Of a stretch of DNA of 64,000 nucleotides, positions 1-13,101 are shown in pieces; within the stretch, counting starts at the first letter, position 1, and every line of letters begins with the position of its first letter. The notes beneath the pieces were generated by a model, which was not told the origin of the DNA, did not search any database, and saw only the letters and a list, made by a program, of their open reading frames with translations. Source of the stretch: Karalla daura (lineage: Eukaryota; Chordata; Actinopteri; Chaetodontiformes; Leiognathidae); assembly GCA_029224185.1 (NCBI GenBank), contig CM055188.1, forward strand, positions 26,089,497 through 26,153,496, in the 5' to 3' direction. A program made the translations under genes and the position numbers.

Positions 1-1619
1 CATGGATGGAAGCATGTGAACATGTGGGACTGAATGCAAAAACACCTTGAGCGCAGAGCGGTATTTTTCACATTTCATACAACGTACCTGTGAGAATACC
101 GTCCTCACATTTTTTCCAATATCAATCTTGAATCAGGTTTTCTTCTTCAGCGCAATTTATGGGGTTAAAGAACAATTGAAATATCTGCAACTTGACTGTA
201 TTAATGAATAATTAGCAATAATTTATTCTAATCTAATATAAGCCTCCAGTATGTGTGTAATTTACAATCACACGCATCTGAAACCTTCTGGTCTGTATCT
301 TTGTGGCAGAGTAATCTTGTCCCAGGGACATTAGGATGTTTAACATTAGGGATGATAGTCAGAGTGAAAACACATTTTTACACATATATATGTAAATGCT
401 GCTGCATGAGGTTTACATTATGTCCCGAAATGGCACCTATGTTTGTGAGTTACTATATATGAAATAAATACGTATACATACAAGATAAACATAGATGATG
501 GTAATAACAATGTTGTATTATCAATGATAGTATTAGATTAAAATTGATGAGTTATGATGTATACACCCTGTTCATGTTTATATTTGTTCAGTTCTGAGTA
601 TGAGACCTTGAGTATGTGACCGAAAACACATAATAAGCACAAAATAAACAAATTAGTGAATCTTATACTGTTTTGTGACTATCATTCACTTTTTAACATT
701 CTCCACTGATTGCAACTGACATGGATGCTTGTTTGGACTCCGTCTAACTTTATTTTCAGTTTCAGTTTGTACTTGCTTCACTTCCAGCGTTCATGTTTGT
801 CTTACTTCCTGCAATCTGGCGGTTGCCCGACACATTTTTTTCCCTTGTCACCTGTTCTCTATCATCCAATCGGACGTCCCAGCGTTTACAGTCCTCTCCT
901 ATAACTGAAGATCTTTTCATTGAGCTCCTGTAAGTCTCTCAAAGCTCTTGTGCCTTTGACTTTTAGACTGTCGTGTTCATGCTCATTGTCGGCTCCTCGT
1001 GGGCTTTGTTTGTCTGTTGAGCTACTCGGAAAAACTGTCTTCACTGTAATTCAGCCACTGCTGTGACACTCGAATTTAAAGTTTTTTCTACCTTACAGCA
1101 AACAGTCATGACTGAAACTACACTATATCCTTGAGAGAGTGAGAGGTGTCACTTATCTTTCCTTACAGTCACAAAGTTAAGTTTTTGACAATTAAAGTAG
1201 GTGAAGTTTGTTTGTTGAGTTTGCTTCAATTCTTTGACAATCCAAGTAAGTTTTCTTTCTTTCTTCTTTCTTTCTTCTTTTCTTTACTACATCATACAGT
1301 CAAGCAGTTATATCATAGCTAAAATTAAAAAAATCTATATTTTCCCACTGTTTCTTCTGTCACTTTGCTATGAAAACATATTTGTTCACACATGGCCACC
1401 TGGGTGCTCCATCGTTACAATAGATTTGCCCACTTAATGCTTAATAACCTGCAGCGCCTCCCTTTCCCTCCGTCCTCTCAACTTCATCTCTCATCGATTT
1501 TGCCGTTTCTTCCCTCTCTGCTCTTGTCCTTGAAGTCTTCGTCCAGCAAGTGAAACTTAACTAAAAAGAAATTGCTCAATAACATTGTAGTGGTTGGGAG
1601 TGCCAGGGTTTTATGGTGA

Positions 1620-1623
<4 letters not shown>

Positions 1624-1690
<67 letters not shown>

Positions 1691-1780
1691 GGAGCGCAGA
1701 GGATGTATCACGAAAGACTTACTGTCACGCAGGTTCCTAAAATACTCTGTTTCTCTACAGAGCTCAGAAACCCTGTACAT

Positions 1781-1839
<59 letters not shown>

Positions 1840-1851
1840 CACACACACACG
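1624..1851. repeat. (GA)n and (CA)n microsatellite pair
   Basis: An uninterrupted 64-bp GA tract (1624-1687) is followed about 95 bp later by a CA tract (1782-1851) with one G interruption. The two ORFs that overlap it (RERE, HTHT and CVCV peptides) are repeat artefacts. Confidence 0.97.
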
Positions 1852-2601
1852 CTGGCACCACGTTAGGTCACAGTCTCAAATGTCTCATGGTCATTGAAAT
1901 CCACTACAAGTTCATTCATAGATTATTATTAGTTGTTAATATGTGTAAAACCATGAAAAGCTTGAGCCAAGACCTGATCATACATTAGAGGGATGTGTCC
2001 TCTGAGGATGTTGGCCATGTTTCAGTAACACACAGAGCACAGGAATAGTGACAGAGGCTCTGCCACCGGCTTAAGTGCATGACCACACTCACACACGCGC
2101 ACACACTTAAACACACATGGAGAAGCAGCAGCACAGAGCTCTTAAAAAATGACTCTCCACTAATCTGGTTCATACTATGATGGCTATGGTCTGAAGCATT
2201 GCCGCCTTGTACTTGTGTGTATGCCGCGTGTATGGCGTGTGTATGCGTGTGTGTGTGTGTGTGTGTGCATGTGTGCACATCTATCACAAGGCCGTGGATG
2301 ATTTATTTATGAAATGTGATTTTTCTTTCTGGGGCTCTCTAGCCTTGTATCTCAAACTCACCGCTCATTCACTCAGTCACTCGCTGGCTTGTGCGCACAC
2401 ACACACACACATGCACACACACACACGTATGTGTGCTGCACAGGCAAAGAGTCAGTGCACACACATACAGTGGTCACTCTCAATCATACTTTGCTGTTAA
2501 ACTGATGTACAGTATTTGCTCTAGCAAGCAATGAATTTGTTTATTTTTGGACATGAGGATTTAAATCCGCCATGTGTAATATGAACATGTTTGGGGGTTG
2601 C

Positions 2602-2628
2602 GGGGGGGGGGGGGGGGGGGGGGGGGGG
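2602..2628 (+). repeat. 27-nt poly(G) homopolymer
   Basis: Twenty-seven consecutive G residues lie in an otherwise AT-rich context. Such a run can form intramolecular G-quadruplexes and is also a common place for assembly length errors. Confidence 0.95.
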
Positions 2629-3053
2629 TCATTTAATGTGTGCGAGCTTATATTGTGTTTATGTGAGCGAGTGTGCGGCTACAGTAGCAGTCCCTTATTT
2701 TTTCCACTGGTTTAATCCCTCACAAAGTACCATTCCTTCTCCGTATGACTCATACAGTGGCAGCTCAATTTTCACAGAAAAATCAGGCGCTTTGTGTGTC
2801 ACAGCGTGTGTGAATGTCAGAGTGTTCTCATACTGACTTTCCAATGTGAAAAACCCTAAACTGAGTCAGGGTCACTGAGACCCAAAATTAATTATTTCCC
2901 TATGTCGTGTTGTGTCATGTCCGCAGGGTCAACTTGTATGCGGCAGCGCACTCGCCAAGGCCGGCAGTGAAGAAATGGAGGAGAGGAGGAAATATTTATG
3001 TGAGTGGGTGTGGCACAGATTGCGTGAGTAACTTCTCTGCTACTTCTTTGCTC

Positions 3054-3054
<1 letters not shown>

Positions 3055-3095
<41 letters not shown>

Positions 3096-3277
3096 AAGTG
3101 AAGCCAGTCACACTGAGTGACTGAGTGAGCTCATCTGTTCTGGGGCTCTATAAATATTGTAGATGCAATGTGCCTGCAGTAGACCTTCTCAGCGAGCTTC
3201 TGTATGATGTCATCCTGGCACACCTCTAACACACATACACACACACACACACACGCACACACACACACACACACACA
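3055..3277. repeat. (GT)n then (CA)n microsatellites
   Basis: A GT tract at 3055-3088 and a CA tract at about 3229-3277 flank 140 bp of unique sequence. Confidence 0.9.
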
Positions 3278-4978
3278 TGCATACAGCTGTGCTGCCAAGA
3301 CCTAATATCCATGGCAACGCTGGGGTGTGGTAGGTGGGGATGCAGAGCCCACGGCTGTTTAATGAATCCAGCAGCTCAAACACCAACATCTTCAAACTAC
3401 TGTTCCCCATAGTGTTCATTCCCTTCAACTCATCCAAACATCTTTTTCCTCTACCTCCTGTGATTCATCCCTACATCATTTTTCTTTCCCTTTACCCCCC
3501 CCCACCCGCTTTATTTTTCCTGGTAACTACTCTTCACATCCTGCGTTGGATTTACATTTGGTCCGTGAACTTTTTCTGCTCTTTTCTCTCTACTCTTCAC
3601 AAGTCTGAACAATGTGATTACGGGTAACAGAAAAAATATTAGTCACACAGTATTCTGGACATTTCAGTCTGAAATTGGCGTAATGATGTTCCCTGGTCTG
3701 TTATCTCAAACTACTGTACTTTTACAGTATGATAGAAAATGACATTTTGGGGGAGTTTGACATGTCAGGGATGTGTGAAGCATCATCGTGGACTCTGGGA
3801 GGAAGGGATTAGCTATTGCTCTGCACATATACAGGTACATGCTCACAAACACACACAATATACATACACCTGTGGTGTGAGTACTTCCTCCACAGTGAAG
3901 TACTTCTTACGTGTGCATATTCACTCGATAAGAAATCTTTTTTTTTTGCAAAAAATGCTTTAATCGATGTAGCTTCTTTTATTGGCCGCAGCGTCATCAT
4001 ATTGCATGACGAGACAGAGTTTCAAGCAGTAGATCAAGTTGCTTGTTCCCTCTTCACTTGTCAACCATTTTCAAGGGTATACAGTACGTATATCCAGCTC
4101 CAGTTTGACTTCCTATCCTTGGTAGTGAAGCCCACAGCTGTGTTTTTTCTGGCCTTGATATTCCTTAATTGTCCCCTTGTCCCCTCCCCTTCTCCAATTT
4201 CTGTTGCTTACTGAGAGATTTCTCTATTTGTTAATTTGTATTTGTTCTCTAAACACTTGTGGCTAATCGATAATAGAATTTCTCGACTGGACTGTAACTT
4301 TAACTGTTTTAAGTGGTCTGCTTGTTAATTGGTTCGATAATTTGTGAATGGAAAGACACAATCATATTAGTTTAAAAGTCAAAATGAACCTTTCTGAAGG
4401 GTCTGTTCAATAAAGGTTCAACAAACTATCCACAGCCTAAAGATATCAGACCTAATGTCACAAAAAAAATCAAGAACCTTCCCTCTTTATTAATGAACCT
4501 TTGGCATTACTGACACAATGGATTTATGTTTGCCACATGAACATTTTTTGTCTCTTTCCACTGAGTTTCATTTAGACAGTAGAGACGATGAGAAAACATT
4601 CGATTAAGTCTGGACTACATGATCACTGCTAATAAGGACGTTTAGCCTTAAATGTGTCCTAAGTTCTCAATAGATAATTACCTCTAGCATGAAAAAATTA
4701 AGAGGACTGGTTCGACCAAATAAGACGTGAGACAGACTCAGAAATGGAACAGTTTGTCGCGAGTGATGGGACGTGGTAAACGTGTGGGGCAGGATCCGTG
4801 TTGGCTTCCTTCTGTTTGCTCTCTTTCGGTCCATCCCTGCTTTCATCATCCTGTCCCAGTGAACAGGGGATTCCTCCACATGGTCCTTCAGCCAGACCTA
4901 GTAACACACTGAGCCGCGCAGCTTTGGCAGTCGATAAAAAGCAGCACGAAGATCGAAGCCAATGAATACACACAAACA

Positions 4979-5036
4979 CGCACGCACACACACACACACA
5001 CACATACAGACAGACACACACACACATGCAGACACA
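4979..5036 (+). repeat. (CA)n microsatellite
   Basis: Interrupted CA dinucleotide repeat with CG and CAGA variants. Confidence 0.9.
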
Positions 5037-5642
5037 AATAACCTTTAGAGTGCCAAACTGGGATAAATGGAATATGAATGCTATCTTTCATCTCCAGCGT
5101 CTCACATCTTCCAAGTTTACGGTTCATTTTAGTTCGCACGCATTTATTGATTGAATTTACCAGTAAGTAATACTGAAAAATGCAAAAAAAAAAAAAATAG
5201 ACTCCATTTTTTTTAGCTGCTGGGCTCTATTTATACTCCGCTCCTTGAGGAGCTGAAATAAGTTTGTTGCACGGGCTCCTTTGTTGTGAGAGTCCTCTCA
5301 CACCTCTTACACTTTAATGTGGTTTGTTGTACATCTGATCTTTAGTGATCTAACCACTTCCACATGACTGAGGTAAATACGCTGCTCGAAATTCTGGTCT
5401 CTGTGGAGGCACAAGCAGCATGAATGCGGCCTGTATTTTCAGGCCGACCTCACGATAAAAACGCTTATTTTCTTCTGTCACATTCTACGGATATCATCCG
5501 GGCCGCTGCGATATGCCACGACCGTTTAAATACCATCATATAAATAACAATAAAATGGCCATACACACGCAACATATGGAGTTGCTGACAGTTGGTGTCC
5601 CATGGGACAGAAGGTGTCAGGAAGTCAACATCATCCCTTCCC

Positions 5643-5645
<3 letters not shown>

Positions 5646-5697
<52 letters not shown>

Positions 5698-5814
5698 ATC
5701 CAATTTCCATGGAGACTGAATTTACACAGGTTTGAGAGGTGAGAAGGAGAGAGAAAATCCTGAGTCTGCACATAGAACACGCACACACACACACACGCAC
5801 ACACACACACAAAG
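5646..5814. repeat. (CT)n and (CA)n microsatellite pair
   Basis: A pure 50-bp CT tract (5646-5695) is followed by an interrupted CA tract (about 5779-5814). It repeats the GA/CA pairing seen at 1624-1851, with the purine-pyrimidine tract in opposite orientation. Confidence 0.93.
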
Positions 5815-6064
5815 CATGTACGCAGCCTGACAGTCAGACAGACGGCTGGGGTGAAGATGTTGAGCAGATAACAGGACAGACAGAAGCAGCGAATCACTGA
5901 GAAGACAGCGTGTGTCGCGTACAGTAAGTGGATGTGTGTAGATGGTTGTGGGACTCACAAGCACAGTGGCCTCAGGGTGAGAGGGGAACACCGGAGGGAC
6001 AGGACATATATTCCAATGGGTCAGCATTAAACAAGCTCCAACTGGATCTGTTCCCACTGGGCTT

Positions 6065-6067
6065 TGT

Positions 6068-6115
<48 letters not shown>
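6065..6115 (+). repeat. (GT)n microsatellite
   Basis: GT repeat of about 50 bp with GC-containing variants at its left end. Poly-VC and poly-HT ORFs across it are artefacts. Confidence 0.92.
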
Positions 6116-6118
<3 letters not shown>

Positions 6119-9100
6119 GGGTCTTCCTGTTTGTGTGTGTCAGCGTGAACGTGTGTGACAGCAGTACGACACCGCAGGTACGGAATTTCATTTTCAGCAG
6201 GGGCGAAAGGAAAAGGGATGTTTCCAATGACAGGACTAAAATAGAATAAAAATAAATAACGAAGGTGATCTTTTGCGGCGGCAATAAGTAGGCATTATTT
6301 GACATTGAAAGCTAAGACATCGGCTTTTAATGCTTTGTGCTAATAGCTTATTTTTAATGAATGAAAATAAAAAAAATTAAACTGCGGTTGGCAGATCTGT
6401 GGAGGCTTTCCCCAGGGCGTGTCAGTTCAAATGCTCTAAATCTGCCAGGCTGGAAAGATTTAAGCAGCTGTTTATGGAGGTTTGGCAATCAAGAGCAAGT
6501 GCAGTTGTGCTGCATTAACTGTTAATCTGTAACTGGCTGTTAAGACGAATGACTCCTTAAAACAGTACGAATATCATAGCTAATGGATGGATCAAAATAA
6601 TACAGGGCCTCCATTGAATACACAAGCATACGAGGTTATCAAGAAAGCAAGACTCATAAAAGTAATCTAAAAGGTCTCCATTAAATACTTTATCACTATT
6701 GTGTGCATAGACTAAAGCATAATTGTGTGTTAGGCGCGTGGGTGGAGTTTAGTCAGTGCACGCATGGGGGCAAATGCATAACGTCCACTGTCAATCTGGA
6801 CCAATTAAAGCACAGATCGGAGAATACCCGGGAGTGAGTGAGTGTGTGTGTGTGTGTGTGTGTGTGCTTGAGTGTTTGCTCCCTCCAGGGTAACCATCTT
6901 CCACCCCTTGTTCTTGCAGGAGAGAAGAGAAGGAAAAAAAAAAGAGAAGAGACGACGTCGCTGACACAAGATGCTGACATGCCAGCTCGGGCTGAGAGAA
7001 CAAAATGTAGGGAGAGAGGAAACAGAGGATCAGATGGGAGCAGACAAAAATGAACAGATAGCAATGACAAAAGGATGCGACTGAAACTGGAGAGGCACAG
7101 TATGGAGAGGAACACTGGAGGATAGTAGCGGAAGTGAGGAAGGGGGTGGGGTGTGTGTGGGGGGGGGGATGGCAATGTCAGATGCAGGCTGAGGAGCTTC
7201 GTATGACCTTTATGTAATTCACACTATGTGCACTTCCTCAGCGTCCGACTCCCATTCTCTTTGCTCATTCCCTCTCATTTGCGAGAAGACACAAGCTTAA
7301 TGGTGCCAGAATTAAAACAGCTTTCCGTGGGGGCTATTAACAGCCTTCACTAAACTTGAGCGGAGGGCATGAACACATGCCCGCTCCTCCACTAGCTACC
7401 ACGCTATCGTACGCAGCGGTTGCAATTAAAATTTTTAATCTAATTTTTATGTTTCCCCTATGAAATTTTAAAAGGTGTTAGCTCACAGCTGTCACACCAC
7501 AAGAGCTAGAGATGATACGGGTCCATAAATTCATTATTTTGTCAAGGTTATACAGTATGAGGAGGGTTTAGGCGCACACCCTTTCGAAATTGTTTCAACA
7601 GCAAAGGAAATAAAAACAGATCAGAGAAAGTTCCAATTTAGAGCCTGAGCCGCCTCAACCTCTCGGTATAAAAAGAATAACAATTTTGCCAGAAAAACAA
7701 ACACTGTGGTATCACTGAAATGTCAAAGCTGCAAATCTGTGCAAATACTGTAAAAATGTCAAACGCTCATCATATTAGTTGTTTAGTCATTTAGTTGTTT
7801 ACATTAGAGAGGTGTCTGACTACATTGTAATCATGTTTCTGTCTCTATTGCCAAAACCGGATCAAGAATAACATCGGATATTTGAGTAGATCGACTGAAC
7901 TGTGCAACATTCCCCAGCACTTTGTCTTACAAAGACTTCCAGGAAACACTGTTGGGGCACACTATAGCATTACAAGGCGTTTGGAGACTGAGAAAGATCA
8001 CCAGTCACAGAGGCCTGGGCAGCCCCAGTGCGCTGTATGTTAATGATAAACAAACAGAGCTACCATCATCATAAAGTCAAACAGAATGATCTTGACAACA
8101 GGTGACTAATTATAGCAGTCCACAACTAGGTCAGTTCCACGTGCATATGCTACAGGCCATTTCCTGCTAAACAGTCTCAAGCATTTCCCAGCGCATTCTT
8201 TGTGTGTATTCTCTGGCATACGCACGGTTTTAAAACACATTGGAGGTGCTCAGGAGCTTCATCTAAAGCCATCGGACTGATCTGATTCGTGCGTGCGTTT
8301 TAAATCTAATTGCGTGTGGCGGTTGGCATGAGTCGCTGAGAGATCTTCTGGAGTGAAGGCGAGAGAGAGACCATGCGGGCAATATGACAATGGAGAGAGG
8401 GGGAGAGAGAGAGAGAGAGAGAGCGAGAGAGGAAAAGCAGCAAAGTGTGAATGATGTTCTTCTTGCGCTGGGGCAGGCCACGTCACAGGCCCCATTATTC
8501 TAATGGAGCACCACAATGCTTACTGACCTTCATCATCGACAGGCAGGGCTGACCGCACCGATGACAGTCACTGCCTGTGTATCAGTTATTCATACAATTA
8601 CAATATGGAGAAACAGAGCGGGCTATTAGCGCTGTAGTCAGATGTACTACAAGGACTTTACAATGCGATCGCAATTAATGTTTCCTTGGCACTGACCACA
8701 CATGCTTACATACGCACGTATGTGACTGTATATAAGCACGGCCTCATCTAGACTTCATAAAATGTGCTCCAGCTGTGATATGGAGATGTGAGTGGTTACG
8801 TGAACACATCCACTTCAGCTGGATCAAGTGTTAATGCAACACCTCGAAAGAACATTGTTTCGAGATTGGGCTTTGTTTCATCACAAAAAAACATAATGAA
8901 ATCAATCACAGCCTGAAAAAAAACATATACATCTCTTGTTTTTAAAGCTGATATCCCAACAGCTGTGCTCCCACCTCATGCAGCCAGAGCGAGGCTGTAA
9001 GCACAGAGAACTGGTGGAGAGATATGACGCATTATCTGACAGAACGATAGCTAACTAATAGACCTCTCAGCACACACGCTTAAAGCCATCAGCACTGATA

Positions 9101-10729
9101 AGGCAGAGAGCGAGGGAGTGCGAGAGATAGAGTTTCGGCGAAACTGAGGAGGAGAAAGACGGGATGGGAGAGGGACTTTGAAGAGGGGGAACAGATCAGT
9201 GTATGGATAATCGTAACATGGATATTGGATCATCACTGAGTCAACTCAAGTGCATTCACAGAGTGATCTCAAACAACAGGTTCTGTCAGCTTCACGTAAA
9301 ACAAGGCGACGAAAAAAACTCATTAAACCAAAGACGATAAAAAGAGACGGCAGAACAACTTGAGCTCAGGTTTAAAAAAAACAAACAGAGATGGAGCTGC
9401 GTGTGTGTGTGTGTGTGTCGGGGGGTACATATGTGTGTGTGATTGTGTGTGTAAAACTGTCCACACAAGTTTGACTGTCTGCACCAACCCACGTGTCTGT
9501 GAATGGAGCTGGAAGTAAATGAATAACAGATTGCAGCTGAGAACTGAGGTATGTTTGTAGGTGGTGCTGAATAAACGGGCCTTGATTTAATAACGAGACG
9601 AGACACTCTGAGAGCTTTCTGTGGATGAACGTTCACCAAAAAATATCTTATTAGCTTCTCCAGTGAGTGCTTAGTGAAGTCATGCTGTTTCAATAAGTGC
9701 CAGACGGCTTCTATTCAGTGGTGGAAAGTCTGCGTACGTCATTACTTTATCAAAGCCTGTCTGGTCGGCCGTACTGGGCGGGCAACCACCTAATTCATCA
9801 TTATCAGTACATATGTAAGTCCCCGTCTTTGAGGGACATCTAAATCTGAGTGTGCTGAGTGTGTTCATGTGCATTTGAATGTGTGCAGAAACGGCGCGAA
9901 CAGTGTGAGTTGTTTTTTCTCTCACAAGAGAGACGAAAATCAGCATCTATGACCTGTTTGCTTTGAGTGACTGGATGTGTGTTCACATGATCATATTCCA
10001 TGTTTTATAGCCGATGTTTCTCCTGTATGTCCATCAATTCACTTCGGCTCAGGATCTGAGTGACAATACGATTGAAACCTCATGTCCAGATGGATTATTT
10101 GGAAAAGAATAGAAAAACGAGCAAGAGGTAATACCCAAACTCCGCTGTGCAGTGAAGCACAAAGCAGATAAGGAGCGAGATATTTCCCCCAGGAATGAGA
10201 AGAGAGCAAAACAGGGCTAACAGCACGAGTATGAATACTATACTAATCTTTGTCTGTTGGCTATAAACGCACCACGAAACTAACACGAACAGAAATGATT
10301 ATGTAGGTGAGAAGCTGTTCAATGACCTATCAGTTCATCAAAATGTAATGGAACTGTTGAATAAATAAGACTGTGTCACTGATCCCTACGTTGACCATTT
10401 AACTGGTGCATAAAATGATTTCAAAAAGTATGGAAAAGAAAATAGTCAATAGCAGTTTATAAAGAGATCCCATTTGTTCCAACCTGGGCCTCATTTCACA
10501 TCATCATTATTAATCAGAACATTTCTTGTATAACATCAGTGCTAAGTCTTGTTTATCTATGCCAATTCATAAAGGTCACGATGCAGAAAAGGTACCTGTA
10601 ATATTACTCTAACATTTCTTCATTATGTGTAGGTAAATGTCACAGATCTATGATTCATATCCTGGAACAACAGAACTTTTCAAATAGATACAGTCAAACA
10701 CACGTGTTCAACATCTTATTCACATAGCA

Positions 10730-10730
<1 letters not shown>

Positions 10731-10773
<43 letters not shown>
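10731..10773 (+). repeat. (GC)n(AC)n repeat
   Basis: A run of GCGCGCGCGC passes directly into about 33 bp of AC repeat. This alternating purine-pyrimidine tract is a potential Z-DNA former. Confidence 0.9.
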
Positions 10774-10775
<2 letters not shown>

Positions 10776-11084
10776 GAAATATGCTTCATAGGAGCCATTA
10801 GCAACAGACAGCAATATTTGTCCTACCACTGCGTTCTTCGCCCAAATCCTGTATTTCACTGGCGCTGCCACAACCTCAAATCTCTGTGCGTGCATGTGTG
10901 TGTGTGCGTGTGTGTGTGCGTGTGCGAGTGTGTGCGCGTGGGTGTTATTGACAGTCAGCAGCAGGGGGTGTGTGCTATGTTGTGAGACACTGACAAGCTG
11001 TATTTCATGGAGCAGATGAAGCATTTTGAAGTTCTTTAAATCCTTTTAAGGGTCCAGCCGGGGACTTAGCTTCTGATGCCACCG

Positions 11085-11113
11085 CCTCTGCTGCTGCTGC
11101 TGCTGCTGCTGCT
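11085..11113 (+). repeat. (CTG)n trinucleotide repeat
   Basis: About nine CTG/TGC units (CAG on the minus strand). No coding frame around it resembles a known protein. Confidence 0.85.
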
Positions 11114-13038
11114 TAAGTCTCTAGCTGGGAAAAACTGGGGTCTCGAGGATGTCACCCCTGCTTTTGTGTATTTTTGGGAGTGGGGCTGTATGCAAGAATT
11201 GTTTTTTTTTTTCCTTGTGTTGTCGCATGTGTGGGGGAAATAATTGCAGTGTATGGTCTCAAAGTACAATCTGGACTCTCAAACACTCCCCATACTTTAC
11301 CCCCTTCCCAACCCCCCCTCAACATACTCTCCACCCCAACCACAATCCAATATCCACAGCCCCTGCTGCCCACCGATGCCTTATCTTCTATTCTGATGGA
11401 GTTTCAGGAGGGAAAACGAACTGACAGAGTTCCAATAGTGTAGTTGTTAGACATGGCAGGGTTGCTGGGGGCTTACCTGCTGGCAGGAAAACTTCAGCTC
11501 ACATCCCCCCTGCTCCACCTCCTTCTACTCCTACTCCTCCTCCTCTTCCTCCTCCTCCTTCTCTTTCTCATTCTGTCCTTCCCTGCCTCCCTCTGTCATT
11601 ACTCGTGCTTTCCCCTCTGGTGGTCCTGCAACTCCAATCACTCTGCTCTTATTACCAGGCGAAGCAGGCTCCCACACACATACTACACTGACTGTTAGTT
11701 TTCCCCATCACCAAAGCATGTCCCTCTCTGCTGGGGACCGTCAGGTATACAGGATTCTTTTTTTTGTTTCTTCCCACCGAGCTTTCGTTCTATCCCTCTT
11801 TTCTAAATCTTACTCTCTGTCGGCCTCTCTTTGCCAAAATCTCCCTCTCTGTGTCTCTCTCTCTCTCTCTCTCTCTCTCCTTCCCACTCCTCCTCTCCCT
11901 TCCCTCGCTCTCCTTCTCTCTCCCAAGCAGCCAGGGGGACAAATTGGCGCCCGGCTGAGCTAAATGTGCCTGGTGCTGAGAGCCAGATGGTACTGGCAGA
12001 GGGATGGAAAGAGCGAGGGATGGATGCTACAGGGAGGCTGAGCGGCGAAGCTGTGGTGTTGCATGGCAGCATGGGGGAGCTTGCTTTGCACACTAATAAT
12101 CTATTAGTGCTCAGGGGCCCGAAAGCTGTGCATACGCTCTTGCCAGGGGCCAGCCTGACCGGTCTGGGCTATCGGGTGAGCTCATCTGGACAACAAGGAG
12201 GAAGGAGTTGGCCGATTGAGGAGCGAAGAAAAAGAACCTGACAGATGATGTAAAGATGATGATGCAGCAGGCGGGGAGGAGAGGTGTGATGTCAGTCAGC
12301 TGCTGGGAGGTAGATATGTTGTTAATTAGATGAACTTCTCACTTCTTCTGGGGTTATTTGAGTTTGTTGCTCTCGCTCTCTTGCAAAATTGTGGCTCTTA
12401 TCACGAGTATGGGTAAAAGCTCTCTGAGAGTCTAGACTTTCACAATTTGTGTCTTTTAGTTTAGATCATTATTTTCATCAGTTAGAAACCTTTGCACTTA
12501 TAAAGGAAATTGCCAAAATATGAAAAGTGGCACAATTTCCAAGTCTGATAAACCATATCCCAGACTGTCTTAGATCTTGCCTAAACTGTCTGTTGCCAAT
12601 ATTTATCACAAAAATCATTCTGAGGTTCAGGAAAAGTTCAGTTTTGACCAGTACAGCTGTGTGGACATTTATCTGTTTATTTATTTACCCTTTTTGCCTA
12701 CTAAAATTGGGGTTTACAACCCATACTTGTCTCTCTGCATGAGTTTCTAACTCTATTTTATTCTTCACATGATTGTTCAATTCAAAGGTGGTGAACATGT
12801 TTAATTTGGAGCTGGCAGGTGGTCCAGGAATAAAATGGCACAAAGTCACACGACCACCCTTTCCTTCCATCATATCCTGTCTCCCCACAGCCTGGGACCA
12901 GAGACTGAAAATGGCGCAAAATCTACTTAAAAGGGCTGTTGAAAAGCATGAGAAAAGGTTTGGTGTAGTTGAGGTTGGGGTAAAATGTGGACAGGATATC
13001 CTCCAGGCTGAACGAATGCTGCCCTCTCTTTCTTTCAG

Positions 13039-13054
13039 TCTCTCTGTCTCTGTC

Positions 13055-13094
<40 letters not shown>
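13039..13094 (+). repeat. (TC)n microsatellite
   Basis: Long TC repeat with a few TG and TT interruptions. The serine-leucine-rich ORF across it is a repeat artefact. Confidence 0.9.

Positions 13095-13101
<7 letters not shown>

Noticed and set aside
1484..1861. 125-aa ORF with CVCV and SLSLSL runs
   Set aside because: Translation of the GA and CA microsatellites on the minus strand.
11444..11530. Possible minus-strand alternative ppfia4 exon ending at a CAG|GTAAGC donor near 11480
   Set aside because: The donor looks good, but the upstream sequence is a (GGA)n-type repeat with no open frame and ATG is followed by TGA; chance is likely.
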